A DNA stretch of 26,700 nucleotides, taken from the NCBI GenBank assembly GCA_966186435.1, contig CBIFWW010000031.1, forward strand, positions 1-26,700. Direction: 5' to 3'. Below the pieces are notes generated by a model that worked only from the letters and a program-made list of their open reading frames with translations, did no database searches and had not been told where the DNA came from. Position 1 is the first letter of the stretch. Each line of letters starts with the position of its first letter. Source of the DNA: CBIFWW01 sp966186435. GTDB lineage: Bacteria; Pseudomonadota; Gammaproteobacteria; Enterobacterales; Enterobacteriaceae. A program made the translations under genes and the position numbers. Below, in pieces: positions 14,438-22,566 of this stretch.

Positions 14438-15910
14438 ATGGGCACCATTACCGCATTCAGACCAATCCCTGCACTCATCGCCATCGCTATCACCCTGACA
14501 CTTTGGTTTATTATCCCGGTCCCGCAAGGGGTCAGCCAAAACGCCTGGCATCTGCTGGCCCTGTTTGTCGGCACCATTGCCGCCATCATCGGCAAAGTCA
14601 TGCCTATTGGTGCGCTCTCTATCATCGCCATTACTTTGGTAGCCGTCACTGGTGTGACTAACCCTGATAAACCCAGCGCCGCCCTAAATGATGCCTTGAG
14701 CGGGTTTTCCAACTCACTGATCTGGCTAATTGGCATCTCGATGATGGTGTCCCAAAGCCTGAATAAAACCGGGCTGGGGGCGCGTATTGGCTACTATTTT
14801 ATTTCGCTATTTGGTAAACACACTCTGGGGATAGCCTATGCCCTGGCCATCGCTGAAACCACGCTGGCCCCGGTGACACCCAGTAACACCGCCCGGGGTG
14901 GTGGCATTATTCACCCGGTGATGCGCTCCATTGCCAACAGCTTTAACTCCACTTCAGACCCAGGCTCGCGGGAGAATATTGGCCGCTACCTGGCGCTGGT
15001 GAACTACAACATTAACCCGATTACCTCGGCGATGTTTATCACGGCTACCGCCCCCAACCCGCTGATTGTATCGCTGGTGTTGAAAGGCACTGACCACGCC
15101 TTTGAACTCACCTGGGGGATGTGGGCTTTAGCCGCCGCCCTGCCCGCCCTGGTTTCGCTAATTGTTACCCCGCTGGTGATCTACTGGCTCTATCCGCCGA
15201 AAATTAAAAATACCCCGGACGCCCCTCATTTTGCCCTGAGCAAGCTGGCCGATTTAGGGCCGATGTCCCGGGATGAAAAGATCACCCTTGGCGTCTTTGG
15301 GCTGCTGTTGGTGCTGTGGGCCGGGGTACCGGCCTGGCTGTTCGGCAGCGATTGGGCCATCAATGCCACCACCACGGCGTTTATCGGCCTGTCAGTGCTA
15401 CTGATCACCGGGGTGCTTAACTGGGACGATGTGCTGAAGAATAAAGGGGCCTGGGATACGGTGGTGTGGTTTGCCGCACTGGTAATGATGGCGACCTTCC
15501 TCGGCAAACTCGGGCTAATCACCTGGCTGTCTCAGGTGGTGGGCAGCGGCATTAGCCACCTGGGGATTGGCTGGGTAGGCGGCACCCTGATACTGGTGGC
15601 GTTTTATGTTTATTCCCACTACTTCTTTGCCAGTACTACTGCCCACATCACTGCCATGTTTGGGGCATTTTTTGCCGCCGGGTTAGCCATGGGCGCCCCG
15701 CCGGCCCTGCTGGCACTGGTACTGGCCTTCTCCTCCTCCCTGATGATGTCCCTGACCCACTACGGCACCGGCACCGCTCCGATAATCTTCGGTTCCGGTT
15801 ACGCCACTTTGGCAGAATGGTGGAAAACCGGGCTGGTGCTAAGCATCATCAACCTGGCTATCTGGATACTGATCGGCGGGTTGTGGTGGTCGGTGCTCGG
15901 CTATTGGTGA
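14438..15910 (+). CDS. DASS-family (SLC13/CitT-like) organic anion transporter
   Basis: This 490-residue, highly hydrophobic inner-membrane protein belongs to the divalent anion:sodium symporter family, closest in style to CitT/TtdT/YbhI antiporters. Repeat one carries the substrate motif SNT (149-151 in TPSNTARGGG) and repeat two the matching SLTHYGTGTAP (from residue 438). About a dozen membrane segments are apparent. The ATG at 14438 follows AAGGAGG (spacer 10). A TTG start 52 codons upstream would add a non-hydrophobic, non-homologous segment and is rejected. With the upstream glycerate kinase it may import a C3-C4 acid (tartrate, tartronate or glycerate type) that is converted to glycerate. 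The substrate is inferred only from context. Confidence 0.9.
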   Translation: MGTITAFRPIPALIAIAITLTLWFIIPVPQGVSQNAWHLLALFVGTIAAIIGKVMPIGALSIIAITLVAVTGVTNPDKPSAALNDALSGFSNSLIWLIGISMMVSQSLNKTGLGARIGYYFISLFGKHTLGIAYALAIAETTLAPVTPSNTARGGGIIHPVMRSIANSFNSTSDPGSRENIGRYLALVNYNINPITSAMFITATAPNPLIVSLVLKGTDHAFELTWGMWALAAALPALVSLIVTPLVIYWLYPPKIKNTPDAPHFALSKLADLGPMSRDEKITLGVFGLLLVLWAGVPAWLFGSDWAINATTTAFIGLSVLLITGVLNWDDVLKNKGAWDTVVWFAALVMMATFLGKLGLITWLSQVVGSGISHLGIGWVGGTLILVAFYVYSHYFFASTTAHITAMFGAFFAAGLAMGAPPALLALVLAFSSSLMMSLTHYGTGTAPIIFGSGYATLAEWWKTGLVLSIINLAIWILIGGLWWSVLGYW

Positions 15911-15921
15911 TAGATGCCAGC

Positions 15922-15951
15922 AAAAAAAAGCAGCTCGATAGCTGCTTTTTT
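15922..15951. terminator. Bidirectional terminator between transporter and cybC
   Basis: AAAAAAAGCAGCT (to 15935), a CGAT loop (15936-15939) and AGCTGCTTTTTT form a hairpin with A and T tails, serving both the transporter and the convergent cybC. Confidence 0.9.
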
Positions 15952-15964
15952 ATCGCGCATGCGA

Positions 15965-16360
15965 TCAGCGGTATTTCTTGTGATAGGCGGTGCGGGTGGT
16001 TTTAAAATCCTCCGCCGCCTGTTTGGCTTTATCCAGTTGCCCGGCATCCGCCAGCTTCATCGCCCCATCAATCTGGCTCACCAGAATGGTCAGCCCATGC
16101 TGGAAATCTTTCATTTCCGGACTATCCGGGGCTTTGTTTTCCAGTTTTGGCGGGGTTTGTTTCTGAGCGTCGAGCGCCGCGCCGCGCATGGTGTTTAGCG
16201 CGTGCTTAAACTCATCGATCTGGTCGGTTTTAAGAACGATATTGTAGTTGTCGTTGAGAATATCCATATCCTCAGCCAGATCCATCGCCAGGGCGCTGGT
16301 ACTGGTGAATACGACGGTTGAGAGGGTTAACATTGCTAACAGTGTCTTCTTCATATTCAT
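15965..16360 (-). CDS. cybC: Soluble cytochrome b562
   Basis: This 131-residue periplasmic four-helix haem protein has a Sec signal peptide, MNMKKTLLAML...STSALA, with cleavage before MDLAEDMDIL. Mature Met7 and the His in AYHKKYR (mature His102) are the haem ligands in E. coli cytochrome b562, and both are in place. There is no CxxCH, as expected for b-type haem. The first Met of MNMKK (complement 16358-16360) is taken as start because AGGA lies 10 nt before it. The MKK start two codons later is possible. It lies downstream of pmbA on the same strand with a 75-bp gap. Its physiological partner is unknown. E. coli K-12 carries a defective copy, while this one looks intact. Confidence 0.93.
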   Translation of the reverse strand: MNMKKTLLAMLTLSTVVFTSTSALAMDLAEDMDILNDNYNIVLKTDQIDEFKHALNTMRGAALDAQKQTPPKLENKAPDSPEMKDFQHGLTILVSQIDGAMKLADAGQLDKAKQAAEDFKTTRTAYHKKYR

Positions 16361-16435
16361 CGGCGGCATTCCTGGTTTTATTATTACGTCGTCGAAAGGG
16401 CGCGGCAGGACGCGCCCAGTTTGATGCAAAAAACA

Positions 16436-17788
16436 TTATTGGCCGGCGATTTTCATCTCCGGCAGCAGCACAGAGCCACACTGGATATTGCTGCGGGTTT
16501 CGATATCACTGCCGATAGTGACCATATTGCGCCACATATCCTTCAGGTTCCCGGCAATGGTGATTTCACTCACCGGGTACTGAATTTCACCATTCTCAAC
16601 CCAGAAGCCAGACGCACCGCGTGAATAATCCCCGGTGATACCGCTCACACCCTGGCCCATCAATTCCGTCACCACCAGGCCGGTACCCATTTGCTTGAGC
16701 AAACCCTGGAAATCCAGCCCCTGGCCTGCGATGCGCCAGTTGTGGATGCCGCCAGCGTGGCCGGTGCTTTTCAGCCCCAGTTTACGGGCGGAGTAGTTGG
16801 TCAGCAGCCACTGTTGCAGCACGCCATCCTTAATGATGTCTTTGCGGTGCGTGACGACCCCTTCGCTATCGAATGGGGTGGAAGCCAACCCTTTCAGCAG
16901 GTGCGGGTGCTCTTCAATGGTCAGCCATTCCGGCAGGATTTGCTTGCCGAGGGAGTCCAGCAGGAAGGTGGATTTACGGTAAACCGCGCCACCGGCAATC
17001 GCCCCTACCAGGTGACCAAACAGGCCGGTTGCCACTTCAGCGGCAAAAATCACCGGGGCCTGCATGGTGGAGAGCTTGCGCGGGGCCAGGCGGGACAAAG
17101 TGCGGCGCGCGCACTCTTCACCCACCCATTCCGGGCTTTTTAAATCGTGGATGTCACGGCCGATGGTGTAGGCATAATCACGCTCCATGCTGCCGTTTTC
17201 TTCACCGATCACGCAGCTGGAAAGGGAATGGCGGGTAGAGCTGTAGCCCTGCAACATACCGTAGGAGTTGCCGAAAACTTTAATACCGTAGTGGCTATTG
17301 AAGCTGCCGCCTTCGGTATTGGTGATGCGTTTATCGGCTTGCAAAGAAGCCTGCTCCGCCCGTGCCGCCAGTTCTATGGCTTCATCGGGGGTGATTTCTG
17401 ACGGGTGGAACAAGTCCAGATCCGGGGCACTAAAGGCCAGTAACTCTTTTTCGGCCACGCCAGCGTAAGGGTCCGGGGAGGTATATTCAGCAATATCCAG
17501 CGCCGCCTGCACGGTACGGGCAATGGCGTCGTGACTTAAATCTGTCGAGGACGCACTGCCTTTACGGTTTTGACGATACACCGTGATCCCCAGCGCGCCA
17601 TCGCTATTAAATTCCACATTTTCCACTTCACCGTAGCGGGTGCTGACACTGATGCCAGTGGTTTTACTTACCGCAACTTCGGCGCCGTCAGATTTCCCGG
17701 CGGCCAGTTCCAGTGCATGGGCGACAGCCTGCTCCAGGGCTTTGCGCTGCTGCGCAACTTGTGTGATTACTTTCATCGCGAATGCCAT
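16436..17788 (-). CDS. pmbA: Metalloprotease subunit TldE (PmbA)
   Basis: This 450-residue protein, the same length as E. coli PmbA/TldE, forms the TldD/E heterodimer that cleaves unfolded peptides, matures microcin B17 and takes part in CcdA antitoxin turnover. It matches from MAFAMKVITQV through SKTTGISVSTRYGEVENVEF and KSTGHAGGIHNWRIAGQG to SNIQCGSVLLPEMKIAGQ. TldE lacks the HExxxH metal site of TldD, and none is seen here. The ATG at complement 17786-17788 has no strong ribosome site, as in relatives that start MALAMKV. It is divergent from darP (127 bp apart). Confidence 0.96.
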   Translation of the reverse strand: MAFAMKVITQVAQQRKALEQAVAHALELAAGKSDGAEVAVSKTTGISVSTRYGEVENVEFNSDGALGITVYRQNRKGSASSTDLSHDAIARTVQAALDIAEYTSPDPYAGVAEKELLAFSAPDLDLFHPSEITPDEAIELAARAEQASLQADKRITNTEGGSFNSHYGIKVFGNSYGMLQGYSSTRHSLSSCVIGEENGSMERDYAYTIGRDIHDLKSPEWVGEECARRTLSRLAPRKLSTMQAPVIFAAEVATGLFGHLVGAIAGGAVYRKSTFLLDSLGKQILPEWLTIEEHPHLLKGLASTPFDSEGVVTHRKDIIKDGVLQQWLLTNYSARKLGLKSTGHAGGIHNWRIAGQGLDFQGLLKQMGTGLVVTELMGQGVSGITGDYSRGASGFWVENGEIQYPVSEITIAGNLKDMWRNMVTIGSDIETRSNIQCGSVLLPEMKIAGQ

Positions 17789-17915
17789 AATGTAAGGTGA
17801 ATTAACACGAGTCTATACCCAAAATGACCCAAGTTACAGGTGACCGGCGCACAACAGCGTTTCGCATGGCACGCCTGAACTGGTAGTATTAGCCTCTTTT
17901 TTATAGGAGCCTGAG

Positions 17916-18467
17916 ATGACCAAGCAGCCTGAAGACTGGCTCGACGAAGTGCCTGATGATCAAAACGATGATGAAGATGATGAGATCATCTGGGTCAGTA
18001 AGAGTGAAATTAAGCGCGACGCGGAAGAATTAAAACACCTGGGTGCCGAGATGGTCGACCTGGGTAAAAATGCGCTGGATAAAATCCCGCTGGACGAAGA
18101 ACTGCGCAGCGCCATCGAACTGGCACAACGCATCAAGAAAGAGGGCCGCCGCCGCCAGATGCAGCTGATTGGTAAAATGTTGCGTAGCCGCGACGTTGAC
18201 CCGATTCGCCAGGCCCTGGATAAGCTGAAGAACCGCCACAACCAGCAGGTTAACCTGTTCCATAAGCTGGAAGTGCTGCGCGACCGCCTGATTGAAGAAG
18301 GCGATGCCGCAGTGCCGGAGGTACTTAACCTGTACCCGATGGCCGACCGCCAGCAGCTGCGATCGCTTATCCGCAACGCCAAAAAAGAGAAAGAAACCAG
18401 CAAGCCGCCAAAATCTTCGCGCCTGATTTTCCAGTATCTGCGCGAACTGGCTGAAGGCCAGGAATAA
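17916..18467 (+). CDS. darP: Ribosome-associated protein DarP (YjgA, DUF615)
   Basis: This 183-residue, highly charged helical protein associates with the 50S subunit and aids its late assembly. The DUF615 signature is visible: EIIWVSKSEIKRDAEEL, LGAEMVDLGKNAL, RRRQMQLIGKMLRS, DPIRQALDKLKN and LIRNAKKEKE...SRLIFQYLREL. TAGGAGCCTGAG before the ATG gives a good ribosome site. Its stop is followed almost at once by the in-frame-readable relic at 18469. Confidence 0.95.
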   Translation: MTKQPEDWLDEVPDDQNDDEDDEIIWVSKSEIKRDAEELKHLGAEMVDLGKNALDKIPLDEELRSAIELAQRIKKEGRRRQMQLIGKMLRSRDVDPIRQALDKLKNRHNQQVNLFHKLEVLRDRLIEEGDAAVPEVLNLYPMADRQQLRSLIRNAKKEKETSKPPKSSRLIFQYLRELAEGQE

Positions 18468-18468
18468 G

Positions 18469-18684
18469 TTCTACGGGTATCGTGGCCTGTTCCCCTGGGA
18501 TCGCTATGGGGCAGAAAGCACCTTACAGATCCAGCGGGCCGCCTACCTGTTCCACCCGGCCTTGTTTAACGGGCAGGATATGGCGGCCATCACCTAACAA
18601 TTTTATTGCCAGTTCTTTGATTACCCGCTGACCGCAGATGAGGCGCAGCGCATCCTGAAAGAGCTGCCGTCTACAGGTAACTAA
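18469..18684 (+). pseudogene. C-terminal relic of a siderophore/iron-type ABC transporter binding protein
   Basis: Starting 1 bp after the darP stop, one frame reads FYGYRGLFPWDRYGAES... AAYLFHPALFNGQDMAAIT, then TAA (18595-18597), then QFYCQFFDYPLTADEAQRIL and a natural stop at 18682-18684. This is the typical end of class III (FecB/FhuD/BtuF-like, PF01497) periplasmic binding proteins: WDRYG.E, HPxxF and FYxxFFxYxLTxxEAxxIL. Only about the last 70 residues remain and a nonsense codon interrupts them. There is no start codon or upstream domain. It ends at a strong terminator. The family call is from pattern memory. The exact ligand cannot be told. Confidence 0.78.
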
Positions 18685-18718
18685 CCAAAAAAAACGCCCC
18701 GAGGGGCGTTTTTTTTGG
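18685..18718. terminator. Bidirectional terminator between the relic and mpl
   Basis: A perfect inverted repeat with 16-bp arms (CCAAAAAAAACGCCCC at 18685-18700 and its complement at 18703-18718) and a GA centre. The A8 and T8 tracts make it work in both directions, for the darP/relic side and for mpl. Confidence 0.95.
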
Positions 18719-18727
18719 CTGATGCCA

Positions 18728-20113
18728 TCAGAAAGCGTTTTGCTCGCGCTGTTCAGCTTTCTTCTTCAGGCCATCCAGCAGTTTCTGATGAATGCCGCCG
18801 AAGCCGCCGTTACTCATCACCAGAATATGGTCACCAGGCTGGGCAGATTTCAGCACCATGTCCACCAGGGTATCCAGATCCGCACTCCAGAACGCGGGCT
18901 GTACGCAGGCTTCTGCCACTTCAGCCACCTGCCACGGGATGTGGGTGGGTTGCAGCAGGAACACTTCATCAGCCCGGCCCAGGGACGGCGCAAGGTCGTC
19001 TTTGCTGACACCCATTTTCATGGTGTTAGAGCGCGGCTCCAGCACGGCCAGAATGCGGGCGGTGCCCCCCACTTTGCCACGCAGGGCAGCCAGGGTTGCC
19101 AAGATAGCCGTTGGGTGATGGGCGAAATCGTCATACACCGTGACGTTATCTTCGGTGCCACGCAGCTCCAGACGACGGCGGGCATTGATAAAGCGACCCA
19201 GCGCCTGAGCGGCATCCGCCGGGGCAACCCCAACGTGACGGGCAGCGGCAATCGCCATCAAGCCATTGTTCATGTTGTGCTCGCCCACCAGCTGCCAGTT
19301 CACTTCCCCGACACGCTCGCCATCCAACAGCACTTCCCACTGGGAGGCATCGGCATTGAGTTTTTTTGCCAGCCAGTGGCCCTGTTCGCCCACCAGCTCT
19401 TGCTCACTCCAGCAACCCATGCCCATCACCTGTTTCAGGTTGGCGTCGTTTTCCGGCCACAGGATCTTGCCCTGGCCCGGGACGATACGCACCAGGTGGT
19501 GGAATTGCTTCTGGATGGCTTTCAAATCGTCAAAGATATCCGCGTGATCAAACTCAAGGTTGTTAAGGATCAGGGTACGCGGGCAGTAATGTACGAATTT
19601 GGAACGCTTGTCGAAGAATGCGCAGTCGTATTCATCGGCTTCGATAACAAAGAAATCGCTCTCACCCAGACGAGCGGATACATCGAAGTTACCCGGGACG
19701 CCGCCAATCACAAAGCCAGGCTTGTAGCCACAGGCTTCGAGGATCCAGGTAGCCATACCCGCAGTGGTGGTTTTGCCGTGGGTACCGGCGACCGCCAGAA
19801 CCCAACGGTCGCGCAGCACAAAGTCATGCAGCCACTGTGGCCCGGACATGTAAGGGATACCCTGTTCCAGCACCGCTTCCACGCAAGGGTTACCACGGGT
19901 CATGGCGTTGCCAATCACCACTAAATCCGGGCGAGGCTCCAGCTGGCTGGCGTCATAGCCCTGAATTAATTCGATACCTTGCTGTTCAAGCAGAGTGCTC
20001 ATGGGGGGGTAAACGTTGGCATCAGAGCCAGTTACCTCATGGCCCAAAGAACGCGCCAGCACGGCTAGCCCGCCCATAAACGTGCCACAAATCCCAAGAA
20101 TATGAATGCGCAT
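18728..20113 (-). CDS. mpl: UDP-N-acetylmuramate:L-Ala-gamma-D-Glu-meso-DAP ligase
   Basis: This 461-residue murein recycling ligase joins recovered tripeptide to UDP-MurNAc in the cytoplasm. It has a MurC-like N-terminal UDP-binding domain (HILGICGTFMGG), the ATP loop GTHGKTT (110-116), the central-domain EADEYD and EFDHADIFDD, the motif GEHNMNNGLMAI and a C-terminal DDFAHHPTAI. Length is within a few residues of E. coli Mpl. The ATG at complement 20111-20113 has AGGATAGTC upstream. It is divergent from fbp across 175 bp. Confidence 0.97.
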   Translation of the reverse strand: MRIHILGICGTFMGGLAVLARSLGHEVTGSDANVYPPMSTLLEQQGIELIQGYDASQLEPRPDLVVIGNAMTRGNPCVEAVLEQGIPYMSGPQWLHDFVLRDRWVLAVAGTHGKTTTAGMATWILEACGYKPGFVIGGVPGNFDVSARLGESDFFVIEADEYDCAFFDKRSKFVHYCPRTLILNNLEFDHADIFDDLKAIQKQFHHLVRIVPGQGKILWPENDANLKQVMGMGCWSEQELVGEQGHWLAKKLNADASQWEVLLDGERVGEVNWQLVGEHNMNNGLMAIAAARHVGVAPADAAQALGRFINARRRLELRGTEDNVTVYDDFAHHPTAILATLAALRGKVGGTARILAVLEPRSNTMKMGVSKDDLAPSLGRADEVFLLQPTHIPWQVAEVAEACVQPAFWSADLDTLVDMVLKSAQPGDHILVMSNGGFGGIHQKLLDGLKKKAEQREQNAF

Positions 20114-20288
20114 AGTGACTATCCTTTTTTAGTTCGGCGCACATTCTACCTGCTTGTTGATTAGCTGATAAATGCATTTTGGGGTTTTCTTGTTTTTGCT
20201 GTAGCGATTCACTCAGGAAAAGGAAGTTGATAGTTTGTTAATATATTACAGCCGTTTTTTCTCAACTGACGAAAGCAGGGAAAGTGTT

Positions 20289-21290
20289 ATGAAAACGCTA
20301 GGTGAATTTATTGTCGAGAAGCAGCATGAGTTCTCCCACGCCACCGGGGAGCTGACGGCGCTGCTGTCGGCAATAAAGCTCGGCGCCAAGATTATCCATC
20401 GCGATATCAACAAAGCAGGTTTGGTGGATATCCTGGGTGCCAGCGGTGCAGAGAACATTCAGGGTGAAACCCAGCAAAAGCTGGATTTGTTCGCCAACGA
20501 TAAACTGAAAGCCGCCCTTAAAGCCCGCGGCATCGTGGCCGGGATCGCCTCTGAAGAAGAAGACGAGATCGTGGTGTTTGATGGCTGCGACCATGCCAAA
20601 TATGTGGTGTTGATGGACCCACTGGACGGTTCCTCCAACATCGACGTGAACGTCTCCGTCGGGACGATTTTCTCCATTTACCGCCGTATTACCCCAGTGG
20701 GCACCTCGGTGACTCTGGAAGACTTCCTCCAGCCCGGTAGTCAGCAAGTGGCGGCAGGCTATGTGGTTTACGGCTCCTCCACCATGCTGGTTTACACCAC
20801 CGGCTGCGGGGTTCACGCCTTTACTTACGACCCTTCCCTTGGGGTATTCTGCCTGAGCCAGGAGCGCATGCGCTTCCCGCCAAAGGGCCAGATGTACTCC
20901 ATCAACGAAGGCAACTACATCAAATTCCCTAACGGGGTGAAGAAGTACATCAAGTTCTGCCAGGAAGAGGATAAGGCCACTCAGCGCCCGTACACCTCAC
21001 GTTATATTGGCTCCCTGGTGGCGGACTTCCACCGTAACCTGCTTAAGGGTGGGATCTACCTGTACCCCAGCACCGCCAGCCACCCCGAAGGCAAGCTGCG
21101 CCTGCTGTATGAGTGCAACCCGATGGCCTTCCTCGCCGAGCAGGCGGGCGGTAAAGCCAGTGATGGCCATGGGCGTATTCTGGATATTATCCCCAGCACC
21201 CTGCACCACCGCCGCCCGTTCTTTGTCGGCAACGAGCATATGGTCAATGATTTAACGCGCTTTATGCACGACTTCCCGGACGCGGAATAA
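20289..21290 (+). CDS. fbp: Fructose-1,6-bisphosphatase class I
   Basis: This 333-residue (E. coli 332) gluconeogenic enzyme hydrolyses fructose-1,6-bisphosphate to fructose-6-phosphate and is inhibited by AMP. The metal site DPLDGSSN (110-117) and the acidic SEEEDE (88-93) are visible, with GKASDG near the C-terminus. The start is the ATG at 20289 (MKTLGEFIVE) after AGGGAAAG. The longer upstream frame is not homologous. It ends just before a hairpin at 21295. Confidence 0.97.
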   Translation: MKTLGEFIVEKQHEFSHATGELTALLSAIKLGAKIIHRDINKAGLVDILGASGAENIQGETQQKLDLFANDKLKAALKARGIVAGIASEEEDEIVVFDGCDHAKYVVLMDPLDGSSNIDVNVSVGTIFSIYRRITPVGTSVTLEDFLQPGSQQVAAGYVVYGSSTMLVYTTGCGVHAFTYDPSLGVFCLSQERMRFPPKGQMYSINEGNYIKFPNGVKKYIKFCQEEDKATQRPYTSRYIGSLVADFHRNLLKGGIYLYPSTASHPEGKLRLLYECNPMAFLAEQAGGKASDGHGRILDIIPSTLHHRRPFFVGNEHMVNDLTRFMHDFPDAE

Positions 21291-21294
21291 GCTT

Positions 21295-21322
21295 AATACT
21301 GCGGGGGCTACCCCGCAGTATT
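21295..21322. terminator. Hairpin after fbp
   Basis: A perfect 12-bp stem AATACTGCGGGG/CCCCGCAGTATT with a 4-nt loop. There is no long T-run, so it is a weak or processing hairpin. It overlaps the stop codon of the small minus-strand gene. Confidence 0.65.
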
Positions 21323-21475
21323 CTCCCCGGCATTCGCTACCTCCACCCCTCTCACCGGCGAGCTTTGGCGGCTTTCCCACAGCACCGTTAATCCACGCTG
21401 AAAGGCAATAAAGATAAACAGCAAAATGCCGATGGCGATTTTGGTCCACCAGGAACTCAGGGATAAAAACCGCAT
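21308..21475 (-). CDS. Small single-helix membrane protein (hypothetical)
   Basis: A 55-codon ORF on the minus strand encodes a protein beginning MRFLSLSSWWTKIAIGILLF. One strong hydrophobic segment lies at about residues 12-26 (TKIAIGILLFIFIAF), followed by an Arg and a polar tail to residue 55, with no cysteine. It fits a one-pass inner-membrane protein. The arrangement (basic start, TKI, helix, short tail) recalls the DUF2633/YfgG small proteins, but that link is weak. The ribosome site is poor (GAG 7 nt before the ATG). It sits convergent with fbp and divergent from ppa, where E. coli has the ytfQRT-yjfF sugar transporter. Real expression is unproven. Confidence 0.6.
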   Translation of the reverse strand: MRFLSLSSWWTKIAIGILLFIFIAFQRGLTVLWESRQSSPVRGVEVANAGENTAG

Positions 21476-21573
21476 TTTTACTCTAGGTATTTTCGCCTCA
21501 ACTGGCTAACCGAAAAGGGCGCTATTGGCGGGCTGACAAACAAATCAGACGAGGACTTTCGGTCACATTTCGC

Positions 21574-21579
21574 TATAAT
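21574..21579 (+). promoter_or_regulatory. -10 element of ppa
   Basis: A perfect TATAAT lies 40 bp before the ppa start. No good -35 hexamer is seen at 16-18 bp upstream. Confidence 0.6.
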
Positions 21580-21618
21580 ACCCGCCACTTGTTTAACATC
21601 TTGTTAAAGGAAACAGCC

Positions 21619-22146
21619 ATGAGCTTACTCAACGTTCCGGCCGGTAAAGACCTGCCAGAAGATATCTATGTCGTTATCGAAATCCCGGCAAACGCTGACC
21701 CAATCAAATACGAAGTAGACAAAGAGAGCGGCGCGCTGTTTGTTGACCGCTTCATGTCTACTGCGATGTTCTACCCATGCAACTACGGTTACATCAACCA
21801 CACCCTGTCCCTGGATGGTGACCCGGTTGACGTGCTGGTTCCTACCCCATATCCACTGGAGCCAGGCTCTGTGATCCGTTGCCGCCCCGTTGGCGTGCTG
21901 AAAATGACTGACGAATCCGGTGAAGATGCCAAGCTGGTTGCAGTGCCGCACACCAAGCTGAGCAAAGAATACGATCACATTAAAGATGTGAACGACCTGC
22001 CAGACCTGCTGAAAGCGCAGATCACCCACTTCTTCGAGCATTACAAAGATCTGGAAGCAGGCAAATGGGTTAAGGTTGACGGCTGGGATAACGCCGAAGC
22101 CGCTAAAGCTGAGATCGTTGCTTCCTTCGAACGTGCGAAGCAGTAA
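21619..22146 (+). CDS. ppa: Inorganic pyrophosphatase (family I)
   Basis: This 175-residue enzyme hydrolyses pyrophosphate to phosphate and pulls biosynthetic reactions forward. The signature DGDPVDVL gives metal-binding Asp66, Asp68 and Asp71. The start is ATG at 21619 (MSLLNVPAGK) after AAAGGAAACAGCC. An earlier in-frame start is not homologous. It is one residue shorter than E. coli at the C-terminus. Confidence 0.97.
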   Translation: MSLLNVPAGKDLPEDIYVVIEIPANADPIKYEVDKESGALFVDRFMSTAMFYPCNYGYINHTLSLDGDPVDVLVPTPYPLEPGSVIRCRPVGVLKMTDESGEDAKLVAVPHTKLSKEYDHIKDVNDLPDLLKAQITHFFEHYKDLEAGKWVKVDGWDNAEAAKAEIVASFERAKQ

Positions 22147-22189
22147 TCTCTGCCGCTGCGGGGCGCCTGTCCCGCAGATTCCTGCCAAA

Positions 22190-22217
22190 AAAATCGCCAC
22201 CCTGAGGTGGCGATTTT
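22190..22217. terminator. Bidirectional terminator between ppa and ytfP
   Basis: AAAATCGCCACC (22190-22201) and GGTGGCGATTTT (22206-22217) around CTGA. It is placed between the convergent ppa and ytfP genes. Confidence 0.93.
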
Positions 22218-22219
22218 AT

Positions 22220-22564
22220 TTAGTATTTATCTTTATCCAACCAGTTGCCGCTTTCAATATACGTCAACCCCGTCACCGGGCGCTGGTAAACATACATCCA
22301 GGCACTCCCGTAGGGTGTTTGGATCAAATGGCGTTGGTATTCGCCGCCATTGGCACGTAAGGCGTCGAGTTCCGTCAGGGTGGAAGCATCGATACGATAC
22401 ACTTCCCCAACAACATGGCCTTCACCGGGTACTGCCCCTGGATAATGGCCCAGATTATACAGCTTGTAGTCCGGAACATCGTGCTCGCCCAATAAAAGCG
22501 CATTGGTCATCCAGTGGCTGTTGCCCTGCTTACGCCGCAAACTACCGTAAACAAATATTCGCAT
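22220..22564 (-). CDS. ytfP: Gamma-glutamylcyclotransferase-like protein YtfP
   Basis: This 114-residue protein of the GGCT/AIG2 fold has the substrate loop YGSLR (6-10) and Glu75 in GGEYQ, the likely catalytic acid. It ends ...YIESGNWLDKDKY. The true substrate is unknown. It starts 2 bp after the tamB stop on the same strand, so the pair is translationally linked as tamA-tamB-ytfP, the enteric order. Confidence 0.95.
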   Translation of the reverse strand: MRIFVYGSLRRKQGNSHWMTNALLLGEHDVPDYKLYNLGHYPGAVPGEGHVVGEVYRIDASTLTELDALRANGGEYQRHLIQTPYGSAWMYVYQRPVTGLTYIESGNWLDKDKY

Positions 22565-22566
22565 TG

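Noticed and set aside
18722..19924. 400-codon plus-strand frame opposite mpl
   Set aside because: Antisense shadow of mpl, which is unambiguous on the other strand.
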